From positions 62,001-126,000 of the forward strand of contig NZ_JAMXMB010000011.1 of the NCBI RefSeq assembly GCF_024055635.1: a DNA stretch of 64,000 nucleotides. The letters are read 5' to 3'. The DNA is from Microbacterium yannicii. Lineage in GTDB: Bacteria > Actinomycetota > Actinomycetes > Actinomycetales > Microbacteriaceae. The notes beneath the pieces were generated by a model. That model was given only the letters and a program-made list of their open reading frames with translations, had not been told where the DNA came from and made no database searches. The translations under genes were made by a program, and so were the position numbers. This document shows, piece by piece, positions 10,237-20,127 of the stretch (position 1 is its first letter; each line of letters starts with the position of its first letter).

Positions 10237-10268
10237 TCCATATCGATAAACGTTGTTATCGACAAACG
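10237..10268 (-). promoter_or_regulatory. Promoter with tandem operator repeats for the membrane/XRE operon
   Basis: On the plus strand TATCGATAAACG (10,241-10,252) and TATCGACAAACG (10,257-10,268) form a direct repeat with a 16-bp period. Read on the minus strand they overlap a possible -35 TTGTCG and -10 TATGGA with a 17-bp spacer, close to the start at 10,224. Direct repeats over a promoter fit autoregulation by the operon's own XRE protein. Confidence 0.5.
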
Positions 10269-10432
10269 ATATGCCACACGACCGCCTCGGCGCAAGGCAT
10301 CCCGCATCTCAATGTCGGCGCGGCCGCGCTATGCCCACGGCGAACACGGCCGTACGCTCCCGACCGCCTCGTTACCCTCGATGTAAGGCGCAGTGGGCTC
10401 AGCAGACCCGCATCGCCCAGGAGGAGTGAATG

Positions 10433-12958
<2,526 letters not shown>

Positions 12959-13007
12959 CCCTTCGACAAGCTCAGGGACCGGCAGCGGTTGCTGAGCCCG
13001 TCGAAGC
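12959..13007. repeat. REP-like inverted repeat after clpC
   Basis: CTTCGACAAGCTCAGGGACC and GGTTGCTGAGCCCGTCGAAG face each other across a few bases. The same word family (CCTGAGCCTGTCGAAGG, CCTTCGACAAGCTCAGGAAC) recurs at about 19,165-19,205 and 19,998-20,020. It directly precedes the clpC terminator hairpin. Confidence 0.65.
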
Positions 13008-13011
13008 ACAC

Positions 13012-13054
13012 GAAGAGCGGATGCCGCGGCCCAGAGCCGCGGCATCCGCTCTTC
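13012..13054 (+). terminator. Terminator-like hairpin of clpC
   Basis: GAAGAGCGGATGCCGCGGC pairs perfectly with GCCGCGGCATCCGCTCTTC around CCAGA, a 19-bp stem. It lacks a long T-run, but its strength and position fit transcription termination. Confidence 0.65.
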
Positions 13055-13084
13055 TGTGTCCGCTCAGTGGTGACCACCTGCGTG

Positions 13085-13158
13085 GTCGAGGATTCAGGAG
13101 ACACGCCGCAGCCGGCGCCCCGGGTGAGGGCCCAGCGGCGATTCTCTGAATCCTCGAC
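13085..13158. repeat. Nested-stem intergenic element
   Basis: GTCGAGGATTCAGGAGA (13,085-13,101) pairs with TCTCTGAATCCTCGAC (13,143-13,158). Inside it CGCCGC pairs with GCGGCG. The two-tier fold lies between clpC and argA and looks like a dispersed structured repeat rather than coding sequence. Confidence 0.5.
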
Positions 13159-13208
13159 GGGCGGGACACGGGGACCGGCTGCCGGAGCCGGGGATCTACG
13201 CTGGACGG

Positions 13209-13712
13209 GTGGCAGAGTTCACGGTCAGGCCCGCGCGCACGCGCGATGTCCGCCGCATCCAGGCGCTTCTCGAGCCGTTCGTGCAGCGGCGCATCCTGCT
13301 CGGCAAGGACCTCGTCGTCCTCTACGAGGCGACGCAGCAGTTCCTCGTCGCCGAAGACGCGGACGGCGAGCTCGTCGGCTGTGGCGCGCTGCACGTCATG
13401 TGGGAGGACCTCGGCGAGGTCCGCACGCTGATCGTGGCCGACGGCTGGCTTCATCACGGCGTGGGGCGGGCGATCGTCGAGGCGCTCGAGGCGAACGCCC
13501 GCACACTCGGGCTGTCGCGCCTGTTCTGCCTGACGTTCGAGGTGGACTTCTTCACGCGCCGGGGGTTCACGCCGATCGGCGAGCAGGTGGTGGATCCCGA
13601 CGTCTACTCCCAGCTCATCCGCTCGCCCGACGAGGGCGTCGCCGAGTTCCTCGACCTCGCGCACGTGAAACCGAACACGCTGGGCAACACCCGCATGATG
13701 AAGCGCCTCTGA
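13209..13712 (+). CDS. argA: Amino-acid N-acetyltransferase (short GNAT-type N-acetylglutamate synthase)
   Basis: The 167-residue protein is a single GNAT domain. It starts FTVRPARTRDVRRIQALLEP and has the acetyl-CoA loop region around GWLHHGVGRAIVEALEANAR (about 78-98). The C-terminal part (FFTRRGFTPIG, then CxxF-like features) matches the short actinobacterial ArgA class that makes N-acetylglutamate for arginine synthesis. The start is GTG, shortly after a structured intergenic region. It is not in an arginine operon here, which is normal for this class. Confidence 0.85.
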   Translation: MAEFTVRPARTRDVRRIQALLEPFVQRRILLGKDLVVLYEATQQFLVAEDADGELVGCGALHVMWEDLGEVRTLIVADGWLHHGVGRAIVEALEANARTLGLSRLFCLTFEVDFFTRRGFTPIGEQVVDPDVYSQLIRSPDEGVAEFLDLAHVKPNTLGNTRMMKRL

Positions 13713-13790
13713 CCGGCGCCATGGCGAGGCCCGTCCGGCTCGGCGTGTCCGGGCGCGCCGACGGGAGAACACCGGCGACGCGGTTAACCT

Positions 13791-14498
13791 GTGAGCATGA
13801 CCGGCACCACTCCGCGACGCCGCCCCTCGCCGGCGGTATACCGTCGCCGGCGTCTCGTGCTGCTGATCGCTCTGCTCGTCATCGCGGGCGTCGTCTGGCT
13901 GTTGATCGCTCAGCCGTGGGCGGTCGCCGCGACGGACTCGTCGAAGAAGCCCGACACGGAGCAGTCGCAGAACTCGGCCGAGTCCCTGCCGGTGCCGTCG
14001 TCGCAGGCGACCGTCGGGGGCACGGACACCGGCGTCGTCGAGGGCGCGGTGGTGGAGGGCGCGACGCCGACGCCCGGTGCGACGCCGGTGGCGGCGCCCT
14101 GCGTCGCCAGCGAGATCACGGTCGATCCCGTGACGAGCGCCGACACCTACGCGGGCGACCAGAACCCGCAGTTCTCGATCACGCTCACCAACAACGGCGC
14201 CGACTGCACCCTGAATGTCGGCACGAGCGCCCAGTCGTTCACCGTGACGAGCGGTGACGACGTGTGGTGGCGCTCCACCGACTGCCAGAGCGAGCCGAGC
14301 GACATGGTCGTGCTGATCGCGGCCGGCCAGACCGTGTCGAGCGCCGCACCCCTCACGTGGGACCGCACCCGCTCGGCCGTCGGCACCTGCGCCGACGGCA
14401 ACCGGCCTCTCGCGCCCGGGGGCGGGTCGTCGTACCACCTCTCGGTCGAGATCGGCGGCGTCGCGTCGACCGAGCCGAAGCAGTTCCTCCTCTACTGA
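13791..14498 (+). CDS. Membrane-anchored extracytoplasmic protein of unknown function
   Basis: The protein is 235 residues from the GTG at 13,791; an in-frame ATG at 13,797 is an equally good start. A basic N-terminus (RRRPSPAVYRRRR) precedes one strong membrane span (about 24-42). A Ser/Thr/Pro/Gly-rich linker (45-100) follows, then a beta-rich domain with FSITLTNNGADCTLNVG and four Cys that could pair outside the cell. This resembles cell-surface anchored single domains of actinobacteria (DUF4232-like in style). It is monocistronic, and I do not assign a function. Confidence 0.8.
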   Translation: MSMTGTTPRRRPSPAVYRRRRLVLLIALLVIAGVVWLLIAQPWAVAATDSSKKPDTEQSQNSAESLPVPSSQATVGGTDTGVVEGAVVEGATPTPGATPVAAPCVASEITVDPVTSADTYAGDQNPQFSITLTNNGADCTLNVGTSAQSFTVTSGDDVWWRSTDCQSEPSDMVVLIAAGQTVSSAAPLTWDRTRSAVGTCADGNRPLAPGGGSSYHLSVEIGGVASTEPKQFLLY

Positions 14499-14540
14499 GG
14501 AGATCCGCGTATCTCCGCTGTAGATCAGGCCTGAGTCCGC

Positions 14541-14616
14541 CTGGAAACAGGGGCGCTGGCAAGGGCGCCCGTTCGACTCGGCGGCGGAGCAGAGTCAGTC
14601 CCTCCGTCGCCGAGTC
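14541..14616 (+). repeat. Structured motif, copy 1 (covarying hairpin)
   Basis: CTGGAAAC and CTGGCAAGGGCGCC lead into a 14-bp stem (14,576-14,589 with 14,602-14,615) around a 12-nt loop ending GTCAGTCC. The flanking G14575-C14616 pair extends the stem. Copy 2 lies exactly 950 bp downstream. Confidence 0.75.
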
Positions 14617-15489
14617 ACACCATGACAGCTCGGTCCCCGAAGTGTCACCGGCACAGCGGGCCACGTGTTCACGATGTGAAGCCCTCATTGCGGAATGCGC
14701 AAATTGCCGGAATCACATGCTCATGCGCCGTTGGCTATGCCATCGTGGCTAGTGGTTTCGTCGGCACGCCAGTCCCATCCCCAGTGGGTCCTCGTTGGGC
14801 GGTGCGGGTTCCTGTCCCCAGCAGGAACCGCACACGCCGTAGAAGCCCGGTCCCCCTCGAGCTTCGGTTAGCTGGCAAGCACGGGCTCGAGGGGGGCTGC
14901 TCAGAAAGCGCCCGCACAACTCGGCCGTTCCCCAGTTTCCCCAGTTGGCTTGTCGCGAGGCGAGACCCCCAGAGTCTCCCCAGCGCCCCACAACGTCGCC
15001 AAGCAAAAAACTACCTTGTCCCCCAAACGGGGGACATCCACTTCCGGGCATCTTGCGGAAATCTTGCGCTTTCCTTCTACTCCCGTTCAGACGGCCGCGG
15101 CTCTTGCCCCGGAGGAACAGCAGTCCGCCTCCGCCGCACGCGTTTCCCCGCGGGCGGTCGCGCGGACCTGCCCCGCCGGTCGGGCAGCGTGATTGTGCCT
15201 ACCGGTGAGCAAGTGTGGATTCTCCACACGTCGCTTCTTGTTATCGACGCCGACGATCGGCGCGATGGCTTGCCTGCTCATGCCCGGTGGGAAGTTCGGC
15301 GACGAGTTCCTGCCGATGGTCGCGCCCCAATAGCAAAAGGCGCGTCGCCCAGGTTGGTGCTTGTCCACCGGGCCGGGGTTCCTTTCCCCGGCCAGGCTTC
15401 GCGCCTACCACCGACACCACGACGGGTGTACCCTCGCCATTGCAGCCCTCTCACCCGACACGGGAGAGCCGCACCACGCCTTTTGGGTG

Positions 15490-15565
15490 CTGGAGAACCG
15501 TGGTTCTGGCAAGGGCGCCGGTTCGGTCCGGCGACGAAGCTGGGTCAGTCCCTTCGTCGCCGGGC
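15490..15565 (+). repeat. Structured motif, copy 2 (covarying hairpin)
   Basis: CTGGAGAACC and CTGGCAAGGGCGCC lead into a 14-bp stem (15,526-15,539 with 15,552-15,565) around the loop CTGGGTCAGTCC. Compared with copy 1 the stem has three two-sided compensatory changes (A-T to G-C, T-A to C-G, G-C to A-T) and two wobble-type changes. This argues that the fold itself is conserved. Confidence 0.75.
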
Positions 15566-15895
15566 TTAATGAGCCGCCGTGGATGCTTGGCCCGTCCAAC
15601 CGCGGCGGTAGCGGGAAGTTCATCGTCGGCAGCGTCTCACTTCGAGGCTGCGCCCCATCGCATCAACCATGCTCAGAGGCGTCTCAAGTAGATACTCACC
15701 CCGTCATCATCTTCGACGTTGAGATACTTCTGCCCTGTCCACAGCTCAACTGAGGTCGCTGCTCCGCCCGACGCCGCTCGGCTGCTCGCGCGACGACGGG
15801 TCGCGGCATCCGTCGACCGAGTGCAACGACGAAGCGGGACGGCGCCCCACGCCGCCCCGCTTCGCCCTCCCACCTGAGGGTCTGGCCGAACTCCT

Positions 15896-17464
15896 CTAGG
15901 TCTTGTCGCCGAACACCTCGGTCTCCATCGCGTCGTAGCCCTCCTCCAGGGGGTCACCGTGGGTGCCGCCCGAGAGCGCGTACTCCTCCTCCGGCGAGAG
16001 CACGAGGCGGTGCCGGAAGTAGAGCGCGAACCCGACCAGGATCACGACGTAGACGATGGCGATGGCCACGATGGCCGGACGGGCAGGCTCGTTGATGAAG
16101 AAGCCGAAGAAGATCAGCACCGAGACGGCGCCCGCGATGACGGCGCCGGGGATGCCCCACGGGCTGCGGTACGGGCGGTCCGCGTTCGGATACTTGCGGC
16201 GCAGGATCACGTACGACGTCATCTGCAGCGCGTAGGCGATGACCGCCCCCCAGATCGCGATGTTCAGCACGATCGCTCCCGCCACGCCGGTGGTTCCGCC
16301 GAGCGAGTCCACGAGCACGAGGGCGACGAAGCCGATCACCGCGCCCACCACGAGCGCGACCCAGGGGGTCGCACGCTTGCCGGTGAGCGACAGGAACTTC
16401 GGGTAGTAACCCGCCCGCGACAGCGAGTACATGTTGCGCCCGTAGGCGAACATGATGCCCTGCAGCGAGGCGAGCAGACCGATGAGTGCGAACAAGGCGA
16501 GCACGGCCGCCAGTTCGTCGCCGACGATGGCCCGGAAGCCGTCGAGCAGCGGCTCTCCTGCGGTGCCGGTCGCCTCGGCGCCGACCACACCGGTGTTGAG
16601 GAACAGCACGAGCAGGCCGGTGACGATCAGGGTCGTGCGGGCGATGAAGCCGGCACGGGGGATGTCGCGCTCCGGATTGTGCGACTCCTCCGCCGCGAGC
16701 GGGAGCTCCTCGATCCCGAGGAAGAACCACATCGCGTACGGCAGCGCGAACAGGATCGGGATCACGCCGTGCGGCAGGAAGGCACTCTGGCCGGGATCGG
16801 GAGCGATGTCGAAGAGCTTGTCCCAGCTGAACTGGCCGGAGAAGATCGCCATCACCGAGAAGACCAGGATGATCGCGATCGAGATGATCGACACGACGAT
16901 CGCGAACTTGAAGGAGATCGCTGCGCCCGCGGCGTTCAGCGCGATGAAGGCGGCGTAGAGGATGATCCACCACACCCACGTCGGCATCGAGAAGTTCAGC
17001 AGCTCGCTGGTGATCGCGTCGGCATAGGACGCCGAGAAGTACACGATGACCGCGGTCGTCGCGACGTACTCGATCGTCTCGGCGGCGCCGGTGACGAGGC
17101 CGCCCCACGGCCCCATCGCGGAGCGCGCGAACGAATAGGCCCCGCCGGTGTGCGGCATGGCTGCCGCCATCTCGCCGATGGAGAAGATCATGCCGTAGTA
17201 CATGACGACGAGGATGGCGAAGGCGATGAGCATGCCGCCGAAGCCGGCGAAGTCGATGCCGAAGTTCCATCCTGAGAAGTCGCCCGAGATGACGGCGGCG
17301 ACCGCGAGGCCCCACAGGCCCCAGACGCCGGCGGAGCGCTTCAGGGTGCGCTTCTGGAAGTAATCGTGGCCGGCGCGTGTATAGGTCGCTCCCGCGACCT
17401 TCGACTGTCGGCGGGAAGAGGATGCCGGGGACTCCGGCGGAGTGGCACTGCTCGCTTGGGACAT
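15896..17464 (-). CDS. APC-family amine/amino-acid permease (ethanolamine permease-like)
   Basis: The 522-residue protein has a charged N-terminal tail of about 45 residues and then about 12 hydrophobic spans. Family hallmarks are the first-span region (GVWGLWGLAVAAVISGDFSG), GEMAAAMPHTGGAYSFARSA, and WFFLGIEELPLAAEESHNPE with PERDIPRA. These match the eat-type ethanolamine permease branch of the APC superfamily. It is divergent from a glutamine-synthetase-like gene whose cluster fits uptake and gamma-glutamylation of an amine. The substrate is inferred from this context and could be ethanolamine, another small amine or an amino acid. Confidence 0.85.
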   Translation of the reverse strand: MSQASSATPPESPASSSRRQSKVAGATYTRAGHDYFQKRTLKRSAGVWGLWGLAVAAVISGDFSGWNFGIDFAGFGGMLIAFAILVVMYYGMIFSIGEMAAAMPHTGGAYSFARSAMGPWGGLVTGAAETIEYVATTAVIVYFSASYADAITSELLNFSMPTWVWWIILYAAFIALNAAGAAISFKFAIVVSIISIAIILVFSVMAIFSGQFSWDKLFDIAPDPGQSAFLPHGVIPILFALPYAMWFFLGIEELPLAAEESHNPERDIPRAGFIARTTLIVTGLLVLFLNTGVVGAEATGTAGEPLLDGFRAIVGDELAAVLALFALIGLLASLQGIMFAYGRNMYSLSRAGYYPKFLSLTGKRATPWVALVVGAVIGFVALVLVDSLGGTTGVAGAIVLNIAIWGAVIAYALQMTSYVILRRKYPNADRPYRSPWGIPGAVIAGAVSVLIFFGFFINEPARPAIVAIAIVYVVILVGFALYFRHRLVLSPEEEYALSGGTHGDPLEEGYDAMETEVFGDKT

Positions 17465-17586
17465 CGGTCCTCCAAGGATTAGCGAAGGGAGGTGCGCTCG
17501 GGTGCGCGGATGCGCTTTTCGCCGATTGTGGTGCCTATTGGTCGGCTGTGTCTACCTTTGAGGAGGAATTTGGTTAGAGTGTGCGG

Positions 17587-17616
17587 GTGAGCGCGGTTCG
17601 GGGGGACCGCGCTCAC
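17587..17616 (+). promoter_or_regulatory. Perfect hairpin in the leader of the glutamine-synthetase-like gene
   Basis: GTGAGCGCGGT pairs with ACCGCGCTCAC around an 8-nt G-rich loop, about 35 bp before the start at 17,652 and upstream of its AGGAGGAGG ribosome-binding site. It may affect leader RNA folding or bind a regulator such as the cluster's FadR protein. Confidence 0.4.
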
Positions 17617-17651
17617 GAGTCCGTCGGACGTCGACACAGGAGGAGGAGCGG

Positions 17652-19007
17652 ATGCCGGGAAACCTCACCGTCGAGCAGTTGAACGCCGGGATCGCGGCGG
17701 GCGACATCGACACCGTCGTCGTCGCCTTCGCCGACGCGCAGGGGCGGCTGGTCGGCAAGCGCGTCTCGGCACGGCTCTTCCAGGAAGAGGTGCTGCCGCA
17801 CGGGGCCGAGGCCTGCAACTACCTGCTGTCGGTCGACGTCGACATGAACACCGTCGATGGGTACGCCATGTCGAGCTGGGAGACCGGCTACGGCGACATG
17901 ATGCTGCGACCCGACGTCACGACCCTCCGCCGCCTCCCGTGGCAGCCGGGATCGGCGCTGGTCATGGCCGACCTCACGTGGGAGAACGGCGAGCCCGTCG
18001 TGCAGTCGCCCCGCGACATCCTCAACCGGCAGCGCGCCCGCCTGGCGGACCGGGAACTTGTGGCGTTCTCGGGCACGGAGCTCGAGTTCCTCGTCTTCGA
18101 CGATACCTATCGGGATGCCTGGGCCAAGGGCTACCGCGATCTCACGCCGTCCACGGACTACAACGTCGACTACGACCTGCTCGCCTCGGGGCGTCTCGAA
18201 CCGCTGCTGCGCGACATCCGTCTCTCGATGGACGGTGCCGGCCTGTACACCGAGGGCGTCAAGGGCGAGTGCAACCTCGGCCAGCAGGAGATCGCGTTCC
18301 GCTACGCCGAGGCGCAGGAGACCGCCGACCAGCACGCCATCTACAAGAACGGTGCCAAGTCCATCGCCGACCGGCACGGCAAGGCGCTGACGTTCATGGC
18401 GAAGTTCAACGAGCGTGAGGGCAACAGCTGCCACATCCACCTTTCGGTGCGATCGGCCGTCGGTGATCCCGTGATGGCGGGCGACGGCGAGCACGGCTTC
18501 AGCCCGCTCATGGAGCACTGGATCGCCGGCGTGCTGGCGACGCTCCGTGAGTTCACGCTGCTGTTCGCGCCGAACATCAACTCGTACAAGCGGTTCGCGA
18601 AGGGGTCGTTCGCCCCCACCGGCATCGCGTGGGGAATCGACAACCGCACGTGCGCACTGCGGGTCATCGGCCGCGGCTCGTCGCTCCGCGTCGAGAACCG
18701 GGTGCCCGGCGGCGACGTCAACCCGTACCTCGGCATCGCTGCGATCATCGCGGGCGGCCTGCACGGCATCGAGAACGAGCTGCCGCTGCCCGAGCGGCTC
18801 GAGGGCAACGCGTACACCGCGGGCGTCGACCACCTGCCGACCACGCTGCGCGAGGCGGCGCAGCTGTTCGGCGAGTCGGCCATCGCCCGCGACGCCTTCG
18901 GCGACGAGATGGTCGAGCACTACCTGAACCAGGCGCGCATCGAGATCGAGGCCTACGACGCTGCCGTGACCGATTGGGAGAGGGTCCGTGGGTTCGAACG
19001 GCTCTGA
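17652..19007 (+). CDS. Glutamine synthetase-like gamma-glutamyl-amine ligase
   Basis: The 451-residue protein is a single-chain GS-fold enzyme. Visible catalytic elements include GTELEFLVFDD (about 140-150), TEGVKGECNLGQQEI, HIHLS, NSYKRF and RVENRVPGGDVNPYL. It lacks the adenylylation-type C-terminus of true GlnA and is close to GlnA3/GlnA4/PuuA-type enzymes that glutamylate amines with ATP. An AGGAGGAGG ribosome-binding site precedes the ATG. The gene is followed, with a 20-bp overlap, by a class I amidotransferase and then by an aldehyde dehydrogenase and an SDR. This is the order expected for an ethanolamine or polyamine gamma-glutamyl pathway. The exact amine is not determined. Confidence 0.88.
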   Translation: MPGNLTVEQLNAGIAAGDIDTVVVAFADAQGRLVGKRVSARLFQEEVLPHGAEACNYLLSVDVDMNTVDGYAMSSWETGYGDMMLRPDVTTLRRLPWQPGSALVMADLTWENGEPVVQSPRDILNRQRARLADRELVAFSGTELEFLVFDDTYRDAWAKGYRDLTPSTDYNVDYDLLASGRLEPLLRDIRLSMDGAGLYTEGVKGECNLGQQEIAFRYAEAQETADQHAIYKNGAKSIADRHGKALTFMAKFNEREGNSCHIHLSVRSAVGDPVMAGDGEHGFSPLMEHWIAGVLATLREFTLLFAPNINSYKRFAKGSFAPTGIAWGIDNRTCALRVIGRGSSLRVENRVPGGDVNPYLGIAAIIAGGLHGIENELPLPERLEGNAYTAGVDHLPTTLREAAQLFGESAIARDAFGDEMVEHYLNQARIEIEAYDAAVTDWERVRGFERL

Positions 19008-20127
19008 CGCTTCGACCGGCTCAGCGACCGGGGGTGCCGGCTCAGCGACCGGGGGTGCCGGGGCGACCGGGGGTGCCGGCTCAGCGACCGGGGGTGCCGG
19101 GGCGACCGGGGGTGCCGGCTCAGCGACCGGGGGTGCCGGGGCGACCGGAGGTGCCGGGGCGAGTTGGGATGCGGTCCCTGAGCCTGTCGAAGGGCGCCGG
19201 CCGGTCATCGGCCTGACGACCTACCTCGAGCAGGCGAAGCAGGGGGTGTGGGACGTCCGCGCCGCGTTCCTGCCGCAGCAGTACTTCGACGCGGTGACCG
19301 CGTCGGGCGGCATCGCCGTCCTGCTGCCGCCACAGCCCGAGCCCGACACCGCGGCCGCCAGGGTGCTCGACGGGCTGGACGGCCTGATCCTCACCGGGGG
19401 ACTCGACGTCGACCCGTCGCTGTACGGCGCGGAGCGCCATCCGCTCACCGATCCGGCGCGTCCCGATCGCGACGCGTGGGAGCTCGCCCTGTTCCGCGGC
19501 GCGGAGGAGCGACGGATGCCGGTGCTCGCGATCTGCCGTGGGCTCCAGCTCGTCAACGTGGCGCGCGGCGGCACGCTGCACCAGCACCTGCCCGAGGCGC
19601 TCGGCACGGAGCGGTTCCGCATCGGCGGCGGGGTCTTCGCGACCAACGAGGTCGCCGTCGATGAGGGCTCGCGTCTCGCGGAGCTCGTGGGCGTGGGTGG
19701 CCTCGACGTGCACAGCTACCACCACCAGGGCATCGACCGGCTGGGTGCGGGGCTCGTCGCGACGGCGCGCACCGACGACGGCCTGGTGCAGGCGTTCGAG
19801 TCGGACGGCGACGGGTACGTCCTCGGCGTGCAGTGGCACCCCGAGGAGAACCGCGAGGACCGCAGGCTCTTCGCAGGGCTCGTGGCGGAGGCATCCGCGT
19901 TTCGTCTCGCTTCGCTCGCTCAACGACCGGAGGTAGGTTCTCGGTCGTCGAGCGAGACGGAAGGTCCCGAGTCAGGTCCCCGGTCGTTGAGCGAGCGCCC
20001 TTCGACAAGCTCAGGAACCGCGAGCGAGACGAAACGCACCGAGGCGGTTTCCCGGTCGTCGAGCGAGCGCGCTTCGACGAGCTCAGCGACGGCGCGCGCC
20101 CCGCGGTCGAACGGGGTGCTGGCATGA
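18988..20127 (+). CDS. Class I glutamine amidotransferase / gamma-glutamyl hydrolase (PuuD-like) with repeat-derived ends
   Basis: The core (about residues 70-305) is a peptidase C26 domain with AICRGLQLVNVARGG around the nucleophilic Cys and VQWHPEENRED carrying the His-Glu pair. It should cleave a gamma-glutamyl amide. The GTG start overlaps the ligase gene by 20 bp. The first 60 residues are a Gly/Ala/Thr minisatellite encoded by tandem 39-bp units. The last 70 residues are Ser/Arg/Glu-rich and come from palindromic repeats. Relatives are near 240-260 residues, so this 379-residue protein carries about 120 acquired residues. The stop overlaps the next ATG (ATGA). A downstream start near the conserved RRPVIGLTTY is possible. 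Confidence 0.82.
   Translation: MGSNGSDASTGSATGGAGSATGGAGATGGAGSATGGAGATGGAGSATGGAGATGGAGASWDAVPEPVEGRRPVIGLTTYLEQAKQGVWDVRAAFLPQQYFDAVTASGGIAVLLPPQPEPDTAAARVLDGLDGLILTGGLDVDPSLYGAERHPLTDPARPDRDAWELALFRGAEERRMPVLAICRGLQLVNVARGGTLHQHLPEALGTERFRIGGGVFATNEVAVDEGSRLAELVGVGGLDVHSYHHQGIDRLGAGLVATARTDDGLVQAFESDGDGYVLGVQWHPEENREDRRLFAGLVAEASAFRLASLAQRPEVGSRSSSETEGPESGPRSLSERPSTSSGTASETKRTEAVSRSSSERASTSSATARAPRSNGVLA
19019..19160 (+). repeat. Coding minisatellite (39-bp composite unit)
   Basis: Tandem units encode SATGGAG (21 bp) and ATGGAG (18 bp). After one initial 21-bp unit the 39-bp pair repeats about three times, nearly perfectly, and then decays. It forms the N-terminal region of the amidotransferase. 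Confidence 0.85.
19165..19205. repeat. REP-like half element at the start of the amidotransferase core
   Basis: GGTCCCTGAGCCTGTCGAAG followed by GGCG is the reverse complement of the repeat word found after clpC. It is translated in frame as VPEPVEG. Confidence 0.6.
19898..20110. repeat. Cluster of REP-like palindromes forming the amidotransferase C-terminus
   Basis: Repeated words GTCTCGCTTCGCTCGCTCAA, CGGTCGTCGAGCGAGACG, CGGTCGTTGAGCGAGCG and CCTTCGACAAGCTCAGGAAC alternate in both orientations. They are translated in frame as a Ser/Arg/Glu-rich tail. Confidence 0.7.

Larger units (their letters stand above)
14499..15895. other. Long stretch without a supported gene, hairpin-rich
   Basis: No frame here shows the codon bias, start signals or domains seen in neighbouring genes. 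The stretch instead holds many strong hairpins: 14,802-14,833, 14,852-14,895, 15,018-15,035, 15,213-15,229 and 15,371-15,393. It also holds two copies of a longer structured motif at 14,541-14,616 and 15,490-15,565. The last part (15,670-15,760, minus strand) reads WTGQKYLNVEDDDGVSIYLR before a stop and could be a gene remnant. It may be a structured non-coding RNA, a small mobile element or a decayed insertion. Confidence 0.6.

Noticed and set aside
14556..14616. The GTTCGACTC segment of motif copy 1 considered as a tRNA T-arm.
   Set aside because: No acceptor, anticodon or D-arm can be drawn, and the main stem covaries as one long hairpin instead.
15361..15753. Plus- and minus-strand frames in the hairpin-rich segment.
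   Set aside because: They are interrupted by the structured motif and strong hairpins and differ between frames; the minus frames of the two motif copies look alike only because the DNA motif is repeated.
19019..19160. Tandem repeats considered as a small CRISPR array.
   Set aside because: Units are contiguous 18- and 21-bp coding repeats without unique spacers and no cas genes are near.
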